Positions 16,020-24,009 of a stretch of 50,508 bases of DNA are shown here, piece after piece. The notes below the pieces were generated by a model that saw nothing but the letters and a program-made list of their open reading frames with translations, was not told the origin of the DNA and searched no databases. The translations under genes were made by a program, and so were the position numbers. Numbering within the stretch: the first letter of the stretch is position 1; every line of letters starts with the position of its first letter. This stretch comes from CBDFHJ01 sp965247635 (GTDB lineage: Bacteria; Chloroflexota; Dehalococcoidia; Lucifugimonadales; Australimonadaceae): positions 1 to 50,508 of the forward strand of contig CBDFHJ010000003.1 of assembly GCA_965247635.1 (NCBI GenBank). The letters run 5' to 3'.

Positions 16020-17057
16020 ATGAACCAGAACGAAGACCCCACCGGAGACCGGGCGGACGTTTACTCGCGACCGTCGGCCCATTTCGACGGCGATGGGGCG
16101 CTGGTGGTGCGGGCATCCGCCGCCAGCAGCTGCCGCCGCGCCCTCTGGTATGCCGCCACTGAACAGCAGCCCACAAACCCACCGACCGACGAATCCCTGA
16201 CCGTCATGGAGGTGGGGCAGGCCCTTGAGCAGGTGGTGCTCCGGGCGATGGAGCGGGCGAGCTGGGACGTGATCCCGGTGGACCCCAACAGCCCCAGGGA
16301 GGTGACGGTCCTCATCGCCCCCAACCTGCGCGTTACCGGCCATCCCGATGCCACCGCCGTCCTGCCCTTCTTCGGAGGCGACGAGGTGATCGTCGAGGTC
16401 AAGACCAGGGGGCCGGACGCCTACAAGCGCTGGCAAACCCTTGGCGCAGAGCGGAGTCACCCCGAGTCGGTGGCCCAGGCCGCTCTCTACTCCTACGGGA
16501 GCTACGAGGAAGCCCGCGACGTGGTGATCGCCACGATGGATACCGGGAGCCGAGTTTGGGATACCGAGACGATCCCCGCCGACCGGGTGGAGGACGCGAT
16601 GGAGACGGTCAGCTTCCGGCTCGGCGAGCTGGCCGACCACTACGCCGCCCACGGTCAGAACCCCGACGCCCTGCCGGAGCGGGACTTCCGTGCCGGTAGT
16701 TGGCAGTGCCGGTCGTGCCCCTTCCTGAACACGTGCCAGCCCGGAGCAGACGAGTCACCGGACATAGAAGGAAGGGAGGTGAGCGCGGAGGAGGCCCGGG
16801 AGGCGGTGCGGGCATACCTGGAAGCGCAGGAAGCCTTGAGGGAGCCGGAACAGGCCAAGCGCCGGGCGCTGGATACCCTCAAGGCGTGGATGCGACAGAG
16901 GGGTATGACCAAAGCAAGCGTCGAGGGAAGGGCGGTGAGCCTGGTCAAGACCCGGCGTTTCTCCGTTGACTACCGCAAGCTGAACGCTCTGCTGGACCCG
17001 GATACCCGCGCCGCCATTGTGACGGAGGCCGTGTCCCAGTACGTGCGGGTGAGCTAG
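16020..17057 (+). CDS. Cas4/RecB-like PD-(D/E)XK exonuclease with Fe-S cysteines
   Basis: A 345-residue nuclease. The PD-(D/E)XK core is visible as Asp110 (VTGHPDA), Glu126 and Lys128 (IVEVKTRG) and Gln153 (VAQAALYSYG). Cys38 near the N-terminus and Cys230, Cys233 and Cys239 (QCRSCPFLNTC) form the split four-cysteine set that binds a 4Fe-4S cluster in Cas4 and AddB. There are no cas genes or CRISPR repeats nearby, so the likely role is end resection with the Rad52-type protein. The C-terminal 100 residues are helical. The ATG has GAAGGAGG upstream. Confidence 0.85.
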   Translation: MNQNEDPTGDRADVYSRPSAHFDGDGALVVRASAASSCRRALWYAATEQQPTNPPTDESLTVMEVGQALEQVVLRAMERASWDVIPVDPNSPREVTVLIAPNLRVTGHPDATAVLPFFGGDEVIVEVKTRGPDAYKRWQTLGAERSHPESVAQAALYSYGSYEEARDVVIATMDTGSRVWDTETIPADRVEDAMETVSFRLGELADHYAAHGQNPDALPERDFRAGSWQCRSCPFLNTCQPGADESPDIEGREVSAEEAREAVRAYLEAQEALREPEQAKRRALDTLKAWMRQRGMTKASVEGRAVSLVKTRRFSVDYRKLNALLDPDTRAAIVTEAVSQYVRVS

Positions 17058-17058
17058 A

Positions 17059-17111
17059 CGCTCCGTAACGGGAGCGCATGGACAAGGCCGTTCCCCTCCG
17101 AAGGGGACGGC
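17059..17111 (+). terminator. two adjacent hairpins after the Cas4-like gene
   Basis: Stem 1 is CGCTCC (17059-17064) / GGAGCG (17071-17076). Stem 2 is GCCGTTCCCC / GGGGACGGC (17087-17111) with one bulged T. There is only a short T stretch after it (CATTTCC), so this may be a processing or attenuation site rather than a full terminator. Confidence 0.5.
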
Positions 17112-17171
17112 GCTGCATTTCCATTCGAGTGCGGCAACGCCGCACTACTACACACACAAAGGATAACTGAA

Positions 17172-17567
17172 ATGGCTAAGACCATCAACAAAGTAGAACT
17201 GCTGGGAAGGGTCGGAGCGGACCCGGAGATGCGCTACACGCAAGGCGGCACCGCCGTCACCCAGCTCAGGCTGGCCACCGACCGCCACCGCCAGGACGGG
17301 AGCGTCGAGGCGGATTGGCACTCAGTTACCTGCTGGGCCAAGCTTGGCGAGGCAGTGAACCAGTACGTGGGCAAAGGGGACCGGCTGTACGTCGCTGGCA
17401 AGCGGGCCCAGAACTCGTATGAAACCGAGGACGGCCAGCGCAGGCACCGCACCGAGATTCACGCCTCCGAGGTGGTATTCCTCGACTCTCGCAACGGGAA
17501 TGGCTCTGCGAAGGAGTCTGAGGACGCGGCTGCTGAGGAACCGGTGACCGCCGCCGCATCCTTCTAG
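17172..17567 (+). CDS. ssb: single-stranded DNA-binding protein
   Basis: A 131-residue SSB with the usual OB-fold start (INKVELLGRVGADPEMRYTQ), DWHSVTCWAKLGEAVNQYVGKGDRLYVAGK and a short acidic tail. The last residues are TAAASF rather than the canonical DDDIPF tip, so binding of SSB partner proteins may differ. It follows the Cas4-like gene and precedes RadC, in a module where single-stranded DNA is made and annealed. A strong terminator-like hairpin follows. Confidence 0.93.
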   Translation: MAKTINKVELLGRVGADPEMRYTQGGTAVTQLRLATDRHRQDGSVEADWHSVTCWAKLGEAVNQYVGKGDRLYVAGKRAQNSYETEDGQRRHRTEIHASEVVFLDSRNGNGSAKESEDAAAEEPVTAAASF

Positions 17568-17608
17568 GCCAGAAACTCCTACCGCCGCCCACTAACACGG
17601 GCGCTCCA

Positions 17609-17649
17609 CGGGGCCGTTCCCACCTTCGGGATCGGCCCCGCTTTTCGTT
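17609..17649 (+). terminator. rho-independent terminator after ssb
   Basis: An 8-bp GC stem CGGGGCCG (17609-17616) / CGGCCCCG (17633-17640), extended inward by TTCCC/GGGAT, is followed by CTTTTCGTTT. Confidence 0.75.
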
Positions 17650-17679
17650 TCAGACCATTTACACCTACGGGAGGTCCCC

Positions 17680-18183
17680 ATGACCACAGAACGCTACACC
17701 GACACACTGCTGGAGACCCTCCGGCGCAACGTCAGCATCCTGGGAGAGCTGGCCGTGCGCTACGGGGTGGAGACCCATCCCCCGCGCCCCGCCGACCCTC
17801 CGGAGGTCTGCTCGCCGGAGATCGTGCGGCGATTGCTTGCGCCGGAGATGGGCTACCTCGCCCAGGAGCAGCTCCGCGTCTTGCTGTTGGACGCCAGGAC
17901 ACGGGTCGTTGGCCAAAGGGTGATCTATCAGGGCGATATAGGCTCGATCACTATCAGACCGGCGGAGGTGTTCCGGCCCGCCGTCGTCGAGGCGGTTCCC
18001 GGGATCATCGTGGTTCACAACCACCCCTCTAAAGACCCGGAGCCGAGCACGGCGGACGTGGCCCAGACCAAGAAGCTCATGGAGGCGGGCAAGCTTCTGG
18101 GGATCGAGCTACTGGACCACCTGGTCATCGGCGGGGACAAGGCGGTCAGCCTCAAGGAGCGCGGCCTCATCACCGCCCTCTAA
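17680..18183 (+). CDS. RadC-family JAB/MPN+ domain protein
   Basis: A 167-residue protein with the JAMM metalloprotease-type motif of RadC: His113 and His115 (VVHNHPSKDPEPS), Ser123 and Asp126, followed by the helix TKKLMEAGKLLGIELLDHLVIG. The conserved acidic strand EQLRVLLLDAR precedes it. The N-terminal helix-hairpin-helix part of chromosomal RadC is short or missing, as in many mobile-element copies. RadC-like JAB proteins are linked to DNA recombination, though the JAMM fold also includes deubiquitinases; see the ubiquitin-like gene at 23145. Confidence 0.88.
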   Translation: MTTERYTDTLLETLRRNVSILGELAVRYGVETHPPRPADPPEVCSPEIVRRLLAPEMGYLAQEQLRVLLLDARTRVVGQRVIYQGDIGSITIRPAEVFRPAVVEAVPGIIVVHNHPSKDPEPSTADVAQTKKLMEAGKLLGIELLDHLVIGGDKAVSLKERGLITAL

Positions 18184-18287
18184 TCCTACAGGAAAACCCA
18201 GGCAGCCCAGCAACGACCCTTACCGGCCCCACGGAGTCACCGCGCCTCCGCGCATCAGCATTCCAATTGCCGAAAGGAGACATACCC

Positions 18288-18947
18288 ATGCTTGCAACCG
18301 AACACACACTCGACCCCGAAGCCCTGTACACCATCAACGCAGCAGGCTTCAGCGCCACCGCCGACGCCTTCGCTAGCGACCCCCACTCCCAGGGACTCTG
18401 GTTCCTCTCGATGGTGGGCTCCCAGACGGCGCTCAAGGCGATCTGGGCCTCCCTGCTCAAGCAACCGCCCGACGTCGCCCATCTCATCCAGGGCGCGGAT
18501 GGGATGGCGCTCAGCGGTGGCTATGAGCGCTGCGGCATCCCCTACGGAACCGTCGGCACGTGGACGACCAAGATCGCCAAGCTGCCGGTGAGTGGGGGCT
18601 GGCACGCCCTGGTGTATACGAAAATGGCCCAGTACGCCTCCGAACACGACACCTTCCTCCTCCTGGCCCAGACGGAAGACGAGGCCCCCAGGCTCCACTA
18701 CCGCTTCCTGGACAAGAGGAGCCCACTGCCGTTGCACCCCTCCTGGGCAGACTGGCTGTGGCGGCGGGGACTCCAGAAGGAGGAGATCACCCAGCTCCAA
18801 TCGGCGGGAGTGGTTGCCTACCGCTGCAACCCCAACGCCGAATCCCTCAAGGAGGACCTCTCGGAGGCCGTTGCCTCGGGGCTGCTGACCCTACCCGGAG
18901 AGGAAGAATCCATCGTGGCAGCAGTGAACGGAGGAGGGTATGGATAA
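18288..18947 (+). CDS. hypothetical protein of the replication module
   Basis: A 219-residue soluble protein. Notable segments are WFLSMVGSQTALKAIWASLL (residues about 40-60), GTWTTKIAKLPVSGGWHALVYT and LHPSWADWLWRRGLQKEEI, which make it rich in tryptophan. The start is ATG at 18288, with AAAGGAGA upstream; an in-frame ATG at 18267 has no such site. Its stop overlaps the next gene by eight bases. No domain is recognised. Confidence 0.6.
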   Translation: MLATEHTLDPEALYTINAAGFSATADAFASDPHSQGLWFLSMVGSQTALKAIWASLLKQPPDVAHLIQGADGMALSGGYERCGIPYGTVGTWTTKIAKLPVSGGWHALVYTKMAQYASEHDTFLLLAQTEDEAPRLHYRFLDKRSPLPLHPSWADWLWRRGLQKEEITQLQSAGVVAYRCNPNAESLKEDLSEAVASGLLTLPGEEESIVAAVNGGGYG

Positions 18948-19338
18948 GACGCTGACAATTGCCAAACGCACAAACAAACGCAGGCAGGAGCGGCATTTCA
19001 AAGCCTGGCAGCGCTTCTCGCCGGACGGAACGACCTGCCGTTTCTGCCGGCACGACCACACGCAGCACCTGTGCACCTCGGGGCAACCGCATTTCTATCG
19101 GCCAGCGACTGAGGCAGAAAGGCGCGACCCCAGGGTAATGCTCTACCGGCACACCAGCACAGACAACGGCTCGGTGCTGGTCAGACGAGTGACGGTGGCG
19201 AAACACACCGAGATCGTCACCGCTTTTTGTACCGCGTGTGCAGAGGCTGCGGGCACGCGCCAGGTGCTCTGCTACCAGCGAAGCCTCGCCACCGGAGAGG
19301 TGGTAGGTATCAAGTCAGATAACCGGCTCGCTGCCTGA
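18940..19338 (+). CDS. cysteine/histidine-rich protein, putative zinc-binding
   Basis: A 132-residue basic protein with TTCRFCRHDHTQHLCTSGQPHF near residues 30-52, which provides a CxxC plus several His and one more Cys, and a later FCTACAEAAG. This resembles two zinc ribbons split by a beta-rich middle. The ATG lies inside the end of the preceding gene with GGAGGG just upstream. The family is unknown; nucleic acid binding is a guess from the zinc motifs and basic charge. Confidence 0.55.
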   Translation: MDKTLTIAKRTNKRRQERHFKAWQRFSPDGTTCRFCRHDHTQHLCTSGQPHFYRPATEAERRDPRVMLYRHTSTDNGSVLVRRVTVAKHTEIVTAFCTACAEAAGTRQVLCYQRSLATGEVVGIKSDNRLAA

Positions 19339-19367
19339 AGGCGGCGGCCAATGAGAGGAGATAAGCC

Positions 19368-19631
19368 ATGACCACGAACCAGACGCTTTACTTTACCTGC
19401 CCCCACTGCGAGGAGCGGTTCGCCCAGATAGAGGAGCCGGACAGGGATGTCCATACGGGAGAGATCTACCACTGCAACTCCTGCGGCGTGCAGGTGATAT
19501 TCCAGGCCCTGTCCGCCGAGGACTACGTCCCGCCACCCAGGGCGAGAAGGGACTGCTACTTCTGCAGGCCCGAACCCTGCAAGTTCGGCCCATCAACATC
19601 GACCGACCATGAGGAAGGGGAGACATCGTGA
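19368..19631 (+). CDS. small zinc-ribbon protein
   Basis: An 87-residue protein with four cysteines forming a ribbon (FTCPHCEERF and YHCNSCGVQV, residues about 10-45) and two more at the C-terminal end (DCYFCRPEPCKFG). GAGAGGAGA precedes its ATG. The stop TGA overlaps a GTG (GTGA) that is the probable true start of the methyltransferase, so the two are likely coupled. It may be a DNA-binding or transcription-related accessory protein. Confidence 0.6.
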   Translation: MTTNQTLYFTCPHCEERFAQIEEPDRDVHTGEIYHCNSCGVQVIFQALSAEDYVPPPRARRDCYFCRPEPCKFGPSTSTDHEEGETS

Positions 19632-20664
19632 GACTGGCAGCACAGGCCAAAGGGGGTTTTACCCGACGCCGGAGAAGGTGGTGGACTTCATCGCCACGCT
19701 GATACGGGCGCCTGTGGGCTACTACTACCGCAACCGGGAGGTGATCCGCATCCTCGACCCCTGCTGCGGAGCCGGGGAGGCGGTGGCCCAGCTGGGAGAG
19801 CGGCTGACCCAGGACAACACCATGCCCATAGAGACCTACGGGGTGGAGCTGCATACCGACCGGGCTGAGGAGGCCGCATCCCGGCTGCACCGCACCCTGG
19901 CCGCAGACCTGTTCCAGACCTCCATAGGCAACCAGGCGTTCGGCATCTGCTTTTTGAACCCTCCCTATGACCATGACCCGGAAAGCAAGCGGACGGAGCA
20001 CGCCTTCCTGACCCACTCGACCCGCTACCTGAACGACGGCGGGCTGCTGGTGTTCATCGTGCCCCGCCAGCGCCTTGCGGTCTCGGCCAAGTACCTCGCC
20101 TCCTATTACTATAGATTGAGGTGCTGGGCCTTCCCACACCCGGAACGTGAAGCCTTCGACCAGGTTGTGGTCATGGGCTACCGGATGGCGGAGCCCCGCC
20201 TGGACGAGGAGGCGCAGGGGCAGGTGCTGGCCTGGGCCGAGGGAGAGCCGAAGCCTCTGTACTCCCAAGGCTACCCCATCTACACCGCCATCACCTCGGA
20301 TGCGGGGGACATCCTGTTCGCCACCCGCACCGTCGATCCCGTGGCGGCGGCTCAGGAGGCCCGGCGCTCCGGCCTGTGGGCCAGCACCGAAGTAACGGAC
20401 TCCCTCTGGCCCAGCAAGGACCAGAGGACCCGCCCCCTGATGCCCCTGCGAAGAGGCCACATGGCCATGCTCATCGCCGCCGGGTTCCTGGACAACCTCC
20501 AGCTCGAAGCGGACGGACGGCGCATTCTGGTCAAGGGGAAGACCACCAAGGAGCTGGTGCTGGTCGAGGAGACCCCGGACAAGGAGACCTACCGGGAGAA
20601 GCTCCGCACCACCGTCGTCGCCCTGGACCTCGGGGACGGCGTAATCACCGACATCGCCGCATAG
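19628..20664 (+). CDS. DUF6094-type SAM-dependent DNA methyltransferase, probable 5' frameshift
   Basis: About 345 residues with the N6-adenine methyltransferase motifs: GFYPTPEKVVDF, motif I IRILDPCCGAGEAV and motif IV CFLNPPYDHD, then VFIVPRQRL. The expected family start, RLAAQAKxGFYPTP, is coded from the GTG at 19628, but a run of five Gs at 19652-19656 puts the two parts out of frame; six Gs would restore it. The only in-frame alternative start, ATG 19609, has no ribosome-binding site and encodes an odd N-terminus. It may modify the element's DNA. A strong hairpin follows. Confidence 0.75.
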
Positions 20665-20689
20665 ACGACTCTACCCCAGAGCCGCGTCA

Positions 20690-20735
20690 CGAGGCCCCGC
20701 TGGTTCTTTCCAGGACCACGGGGCCTCGCCCTTTA
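20690..20735 (+). terminator. strong hairpin after the methyltransferase gene
   Basis: A perfect 10-bp stem CGAGGCCCCG (20690-20699) / CGGGGCCTCG (20719-20728) with a second inner stem TGGT/ACCA, then CCCTTTAT. It is a terminator or attenuator 25 bases past the stop. Confidence 0.7.
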
Positions 20736-20789
20736 TCAGGACCGAAGCAGCCAGAAGCGATACCTCTATAGAAGGAAGGAGATAGACAA

Positions 20790-20954
20790 ATGAACCTCGC
20801 GCAGTTCATCGACACCTACAAAGAAGCCATCGCCCAGCGGGTGGTGGAGTCCTACCCGCCCCTCTACCGGCCCTCCCAGAACGGCCACGGCCTCCCCCAA
20901 CTGCTCCGCTCCCCCCTGGGAGGGGAGCCCAGGCCGACGCCATACGGGGCGTGA
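20790..20954 (+). pseudogene. 5' end of the SF2 helicase gene, out of frame with the rest
   Basis: The ATG at 20790 has GAAGGAGA upstream and encodes MNLAQFIDTYKEAIAQRVVE, then LLRSPLGGEP, before it loses sense at GAGCCCAGG (20926-20932). Adding one C to the CCC at 20928-20930 continues it as EPQADAIRGVTLSLK directly into the helicase frame. The true gene therefore almost certainly starts here, and the gap is one missing base. Confidence 0.7.
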
Positions 20955-23083
20955 CACTCTCCCTGAAAGCCCACCAGGGCACCAACGTCGTGGGGGAGAT
21001 GGGCACCGGCAAGACCTTCATCGGCGCATCCGCAGCCTACGCTGCGGGTTTCCAGCGGGTGCTCGTACTCACACCCCCGCACCTGACCCGGAAGTGGAAG
21101 CGTGAGGTCGAGCAGACGGTGCCCAAGGCCCGCGCCGCAATCGTCGCCTCCATCACCGACCTGGAGAAGCTGCGCCTCTCCACCGGCCCAGGACCCCTCT
21201 TCGCCATCATGTCCAGGGAACGGGCGAAGCTCTCCTACCGCTGGCACGCGGCATACACCGAGCGGTGGGCCACATCCAGGGGCGTGCTCATCAGGGTCGA
21301 GGAGACGGGGGAGCCCTTCCGGGTCCCCTGCTGCCCTATCTGCGCCAGCCAGATCGTGGACAAGGACGGGGTGCCGCTCACCGCCGAGGAGATGGGGCGC
21401 AAGCGGCGGACCTGCGCGGGGTGCGGCTCCGCCCTCTGGCAGGCCGACCCCAAGGGGCCGAAGCGATATCCCCTTGCCGACTACATCAAGAAGCGGATGA
21501 AGGGGTTCTTCGAGCTCCTCGTAACAGACGAGGTGCACGAATACAAGGGAAGAGGCTCCGCCCAGGGCATCGCAGCGGGCGTCCTCGCCGACTCCTGCGG
21601 CCGCTCCCTCACCCTGACAGGCACCCTAACTGGAGGGTATTCGAGCACTTTGTTCCACCTGCTGTACCGGTTCAGCCCGGCCATCAGGACGGAGTTCGGG
21701 CGCTCCGAGGAGGGAAGGTGGATACAACGGTACGGCTTCGAGGAGCACACCATCGGCAAGGACGATGGCGAGTCGGTGGAGGACGGACGGTTCAGCCGGC
21801 GCAGGCGCTACCGCAAGGTGGTGCGAGAACGGCCGGGGCTCGCCCCAGCTGCACTCTTCCACCTCATCGGCAACTCGGTGTTCCTCCGGCTCTCCGACGT
21901 GGCCTCCGGGCTGCCGTCCTACGAGGAGCAGGTGATGCTCTGCCCGATGGACTCCGAGCCCGACTCCTACGGGTACACCCAACGGGGAGCCTACGGCACC
22001 CTCTTCGAGAAGCTGCGGGAGGCCCTCGCCGATGCGCTGGCCAAGGGCTCCAGGAAGCTCCTCTCCACCTACCTGCAAAGCCTGCTGGCTTACCCAGACG
22101 GCTGCACGCGGGGCGAGACCGTCCTCGATCCGGACTCCCAGGACGTCATCGTCCAGGTGCCGCCCCTCAGCGAGGAGAAACTGTACCCAAAGGAGAAGGC
22201 GCTCTTAGACCTGGTGGCAGCGGAGAGGCTTGAGGGCCGGAGGGTGCTGGTCTACGCCACCCATACCGGAACCAGGGACGTTACGGAGAGGATGAGCGAC
22301 ATCCTGACCAGGCACGGTTTCAGGGTGGCGGTGATGAAGGCCGACGCCGTGGCCCCGGACCGTAGAGAGGCATGGGTGGAGAACAAGGTCAAAGAGGGCA
22401 TAGACGTCCTCATCTGCCACCCCAGGCTCGTGCAGATGGGCCTCGACCTGATCGCGTTTCCAACCATCGTCTGGGCGGAAACGGATTACAGCGTCTACAC
22501 CATGCGGCAGGCGTCGCGGCGGTCATGGCGCATCGGACAGACCCGGCCCGTGAAGGTCATCTTCACGGCCTACCGGGGCACCCTCCAGGCGGATGCCCTG
22601 AAGCTGGTGGCCCCGGAGCTGCAAAGCTCCCTGGCGGTGGAGGGTGAGCTGCCCGAGGACGGACTGGCGGCCTACGGCGACGACGGCGAAGACATCATGC
22701 TGGCGTTGGCAAGGAAGATCGTGAACGGAGAGGAGGAAGAAGAAGGAGAGTCGGTGGAGGATGCCTTCGCCCAGGCGCGAGACGCCGAGGCCGTCTCCGA
22801 GGAGCTGCTGGTGGACGAGGAGTGGCACGCGGTGGAGGTGGAACCGGAGACGGTCGAGGTGCATCGGAACGGCACCGGGATCGTCGTCGAGACTGCGGCG
22901 GCTAACGGTCATGCTGACGTGGTGGAAGAGACCCAGCAGTCGATGTTCTCCTGGGCCGAGTTCCTGGCCGAGGAGCCGCAGAAGCCGGCCAGAAGGAACG
23001 GTAAGCCGAAGCCCGCGACCCTCTCGATGTTCGAATGGGCGCTCAGGCTGGAGGAGGAAAAAGAGGCTCAAACGGTGTCCTGA
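20951..23083 (+). CDS. SF2 (SNF2-like) DNA helicase/ATPase
   Basis: The open frame covers 710 residues of a superfamily 2 helicase: Walker A GEMGTGKT (15-22), a four-cysteine zinc-finger-like insert (CCPIC... and CAGCG, about 127-160), DEVH (193-196), LTGTLTGG, and the motif VI region QASRRSWRIGQTRPVKV (about 520-535). The last 150 residues are very acidic and end with two FSWAEFLAEE / FEWALRLEEE segments. The SNF2-like order of motifs suggests double-strand DNA translocation rather than simple unwinding. The first 55 residues lie in another frame upstream. Confidence 0.85.
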   Translation: MTLSLKAHQGTNVVGEMGTGKTFIGASAAYAAGFQRVLVLTPPHLTRKWKREVEQTVPKARAAIVASITDLEKLRLSTGPGPLFAIMSRERAKLSYRWHAAYTERWATSRGVLIRVEETGEPFRVPCCPICASQIVDKDGVPLTAEEMGRKRRTCAGCGSALWQADPKGPKRYPLADYIKKRMKGFFELLVTDEVHEYKGRGSAQGIAAGVLADSCGRSLTLTGTLTGGYSSTLFHLLYRFSPAIRTEFGRSEEGRWIQRYGFEEHTIGKDDGESVEDGRFSRRRRYRKVVRERPGLAPAALFHLIGNSVFLRLSDVASGLPSYEEQVMLCPMDSEPDSYGYTQRGAYGTLFEKLREALADALAKGSRKLLSTYLQSLLAYPDGCTRGETVLDPDSQDVIVQVPPLSEEKLYPKEKALLDLVAAERLEGRRVLVYATHTGTRDVTERMSDILTRHGFRVAVMKADAVAPDRREAWVENKVKEGIDVLICHPRLVQMGLDLIAFPTIVWAETDYSVYTMRQASRRSWRIGQTRPVKVIFTAYRGTLQADALKLVAPELQSSLAVEGELPEDGLAAYGDDGEDIMLALARKIVNGEEEEEGESVEDAFAQARDAEAVSEELLVDEEWHAVEVEPETVEVHRNGTGIVVETAAANGHADVVEETQQSMFSWAEFLAEEPQKPARRNGKPKPATLSMFEWALRLEEEKEAQTVS

Positions 23084-23144
23084 AGGGGGCGCCGCTAAGG
23101 TGGCGACGAAGCTAAGATCAAAGCGACCAAAAGGAGATGAACCG

Positions 23145-23360
23145 ATGACAAGAATTTTCGTATACGACGACCGGGAGTTTCCCGACCCAGACCCCCAGAT
23201 GAGCGTCGAGCAGGTAAAAAACACGCTGAGCGATTTCTACGGAGAGATCGCCAACGCCTCGGTGAAGGAGACCCAGCGGGGCGAGGACACAATCTACGAG
23301 TTCCAGCGGCGGGTGGGCACCAAGGGCTCGTCCATGCCCATCAATAAGGAGAGAGTCTGA
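23145..23360 (+). CDS. ubiquitin-like protein, PRTRC system protein C type
   Basis: A 71-residue protein starting MTRIFVYDDREFPDPDPQMS and continuing VEQVKNTLSDFYGEIANASV and TIYEFQRRVGTKG. The pattern (strand, FPDPDP turn, helix, YEF strand, VGTKG) is that of PRTRC protein C, assigned to the prokaryotic ubiquitin-like family. It ends INKERV with no terminal Gly-Gly, so conjugation is doubtful. AAAAGGAGAT precedes the ATG. No ThiF/E1, E2 or ParB gene lies in this window; the only JAB protein is the RadC-like one at 17680. The next gene overlaps its stop by one base. Confidence 0.75.
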   Translation: MTRIFVYDDREFPDPDPQMSVEQVKNTLSDFYGEIANASVKETQRGEDTIYEFQRRVGTKGSSMPINKERV

Positions 23361-23593
23361 TGGACACCAAAACCTTTGCCGGTCTGCTGGCGGCATCGCC
23401 GCCGGCGGACCTGAGACTCATCGAGCTTACGGCGGAGCTCACACGGCCCGACGGCTGCTCCCTCGACCTGGAGGAGGCGGCCTCCCGGAGCGCCGAGCTG
23501 GAGCTGGCCTGCGCCCAGGCACAGGACTACGCGGCGGCAACGGGCCGCCTGGCGGAGGCGCTGCGGTGGCAGTTGCAGCCCCGCCGCGCCTGA
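23360..23593 (+). CDS. small hypothetical protein downstream of the ubiquitin-like gene
   Basis: A 77-residue helical, Ala/Leu-rich protein (LIELTAELTRPDGCSLDLEE, then AQDYAAATGRLAEALRW). Its ATG shares a base with the stop of the ubiquitin-like gene (TGATG), so it depends on translation of that gene. The C-terminus overlaps the next gene by 28 bases. No family is recognised. The tight spacing makes a shared role with the ubiquitin-like protein likely. Confidence 0.5.
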   Translation: MDTKTFAGLLAASPPADLRLIELTAELTRPDGCSLDLEEAASRSAELELACAQAQDYAAATGRLAEALRWQLQPRRA

Positions 23594-23937
23594 GCGAACT
23601 GGCCGACCTGCTCCTGCGGCGTCCGCCGTCGCTGCGGGAGCAGATCGTGCTGGTCGGCAATGCCGAAGACCACGCCTGGTTCGTGGGGCTGGTGCGCCGC
23701 CTCTTCCCCGATGAGGCCGAGGCGGTGCTCACAGCCCCCGGCATACGACAGAGGGTGGAGGGTTTCGCCCGGCTCTTCGAGGAGCGCCACTACCCCCTCT
23801 ACGCACCGTTCTTCGAGTTCTACCTAACCGAGGAGGACGAGCCTCCCTTCACCGTGCTCCGCAACGTTCCCGCCGTGGAGCGCGACCTGTATTGGGAGCC
23901 GAAGACCATCGGCGACATCAGGAGACAGTCGCGATGA
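23566..23937 (+). CDS. hypothetical protein in the ubiquitin-like gene cluster
   Basis: A 123-residue protein starting at a GTG inside the preceding gene. The core (DLLLRRPPSLREQIVLVGNA, HAWFVGLVRRLFPDEAEAVL, then FARLFEERHYPLYAPFFEFYL) is hydrophobic-aromatic and looks globular, with alternating helices and a final beta-rich part (FTVLRNVPAVERDLYWEP). No cysteine of an E2 kind is seen. The function is unknown; it is the third gene in a run of overlapping frames. Confidence 0.5.
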   Translation: MAVAAPPRLSELADLLLRRPPSLREQIVLVGNAEDHAWFVGLVRRLFPDEAEAVLTAPGIRQRVEGFARLFEERHYPLYAPFFEFYLTEEDEPPFTVLRNVPAVERDLYWEPKTIGDIRRQSR

Positions 23938-24009
23938 GACGCGAAGCACAGGTAAGGCCCTCACGAACGCGGCCAGAGTAGGAACGAAGAACCAAGGAGA
24001 GGAGAAATC

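Noticed and set aside
16020..17057. Cas4-like protein as a sign of a CRISPR-Cas locus
   Set aside because: No repeat-spacer array and no other cas gene was seen. The neighbours are Rad52-type, SSB and RadC, so a recombination nuclease is the simpler reading.
17680..18183. RadC-like JAB protein as a true deubiquitinase for the ubiquitin-like protein
   Set aside because: The sequence follows RadC more than the deubiquitinase JAB branch, and the ubiquitin-like protein has no terminal Gly-Gly. The link is kept only as a question in the findings.
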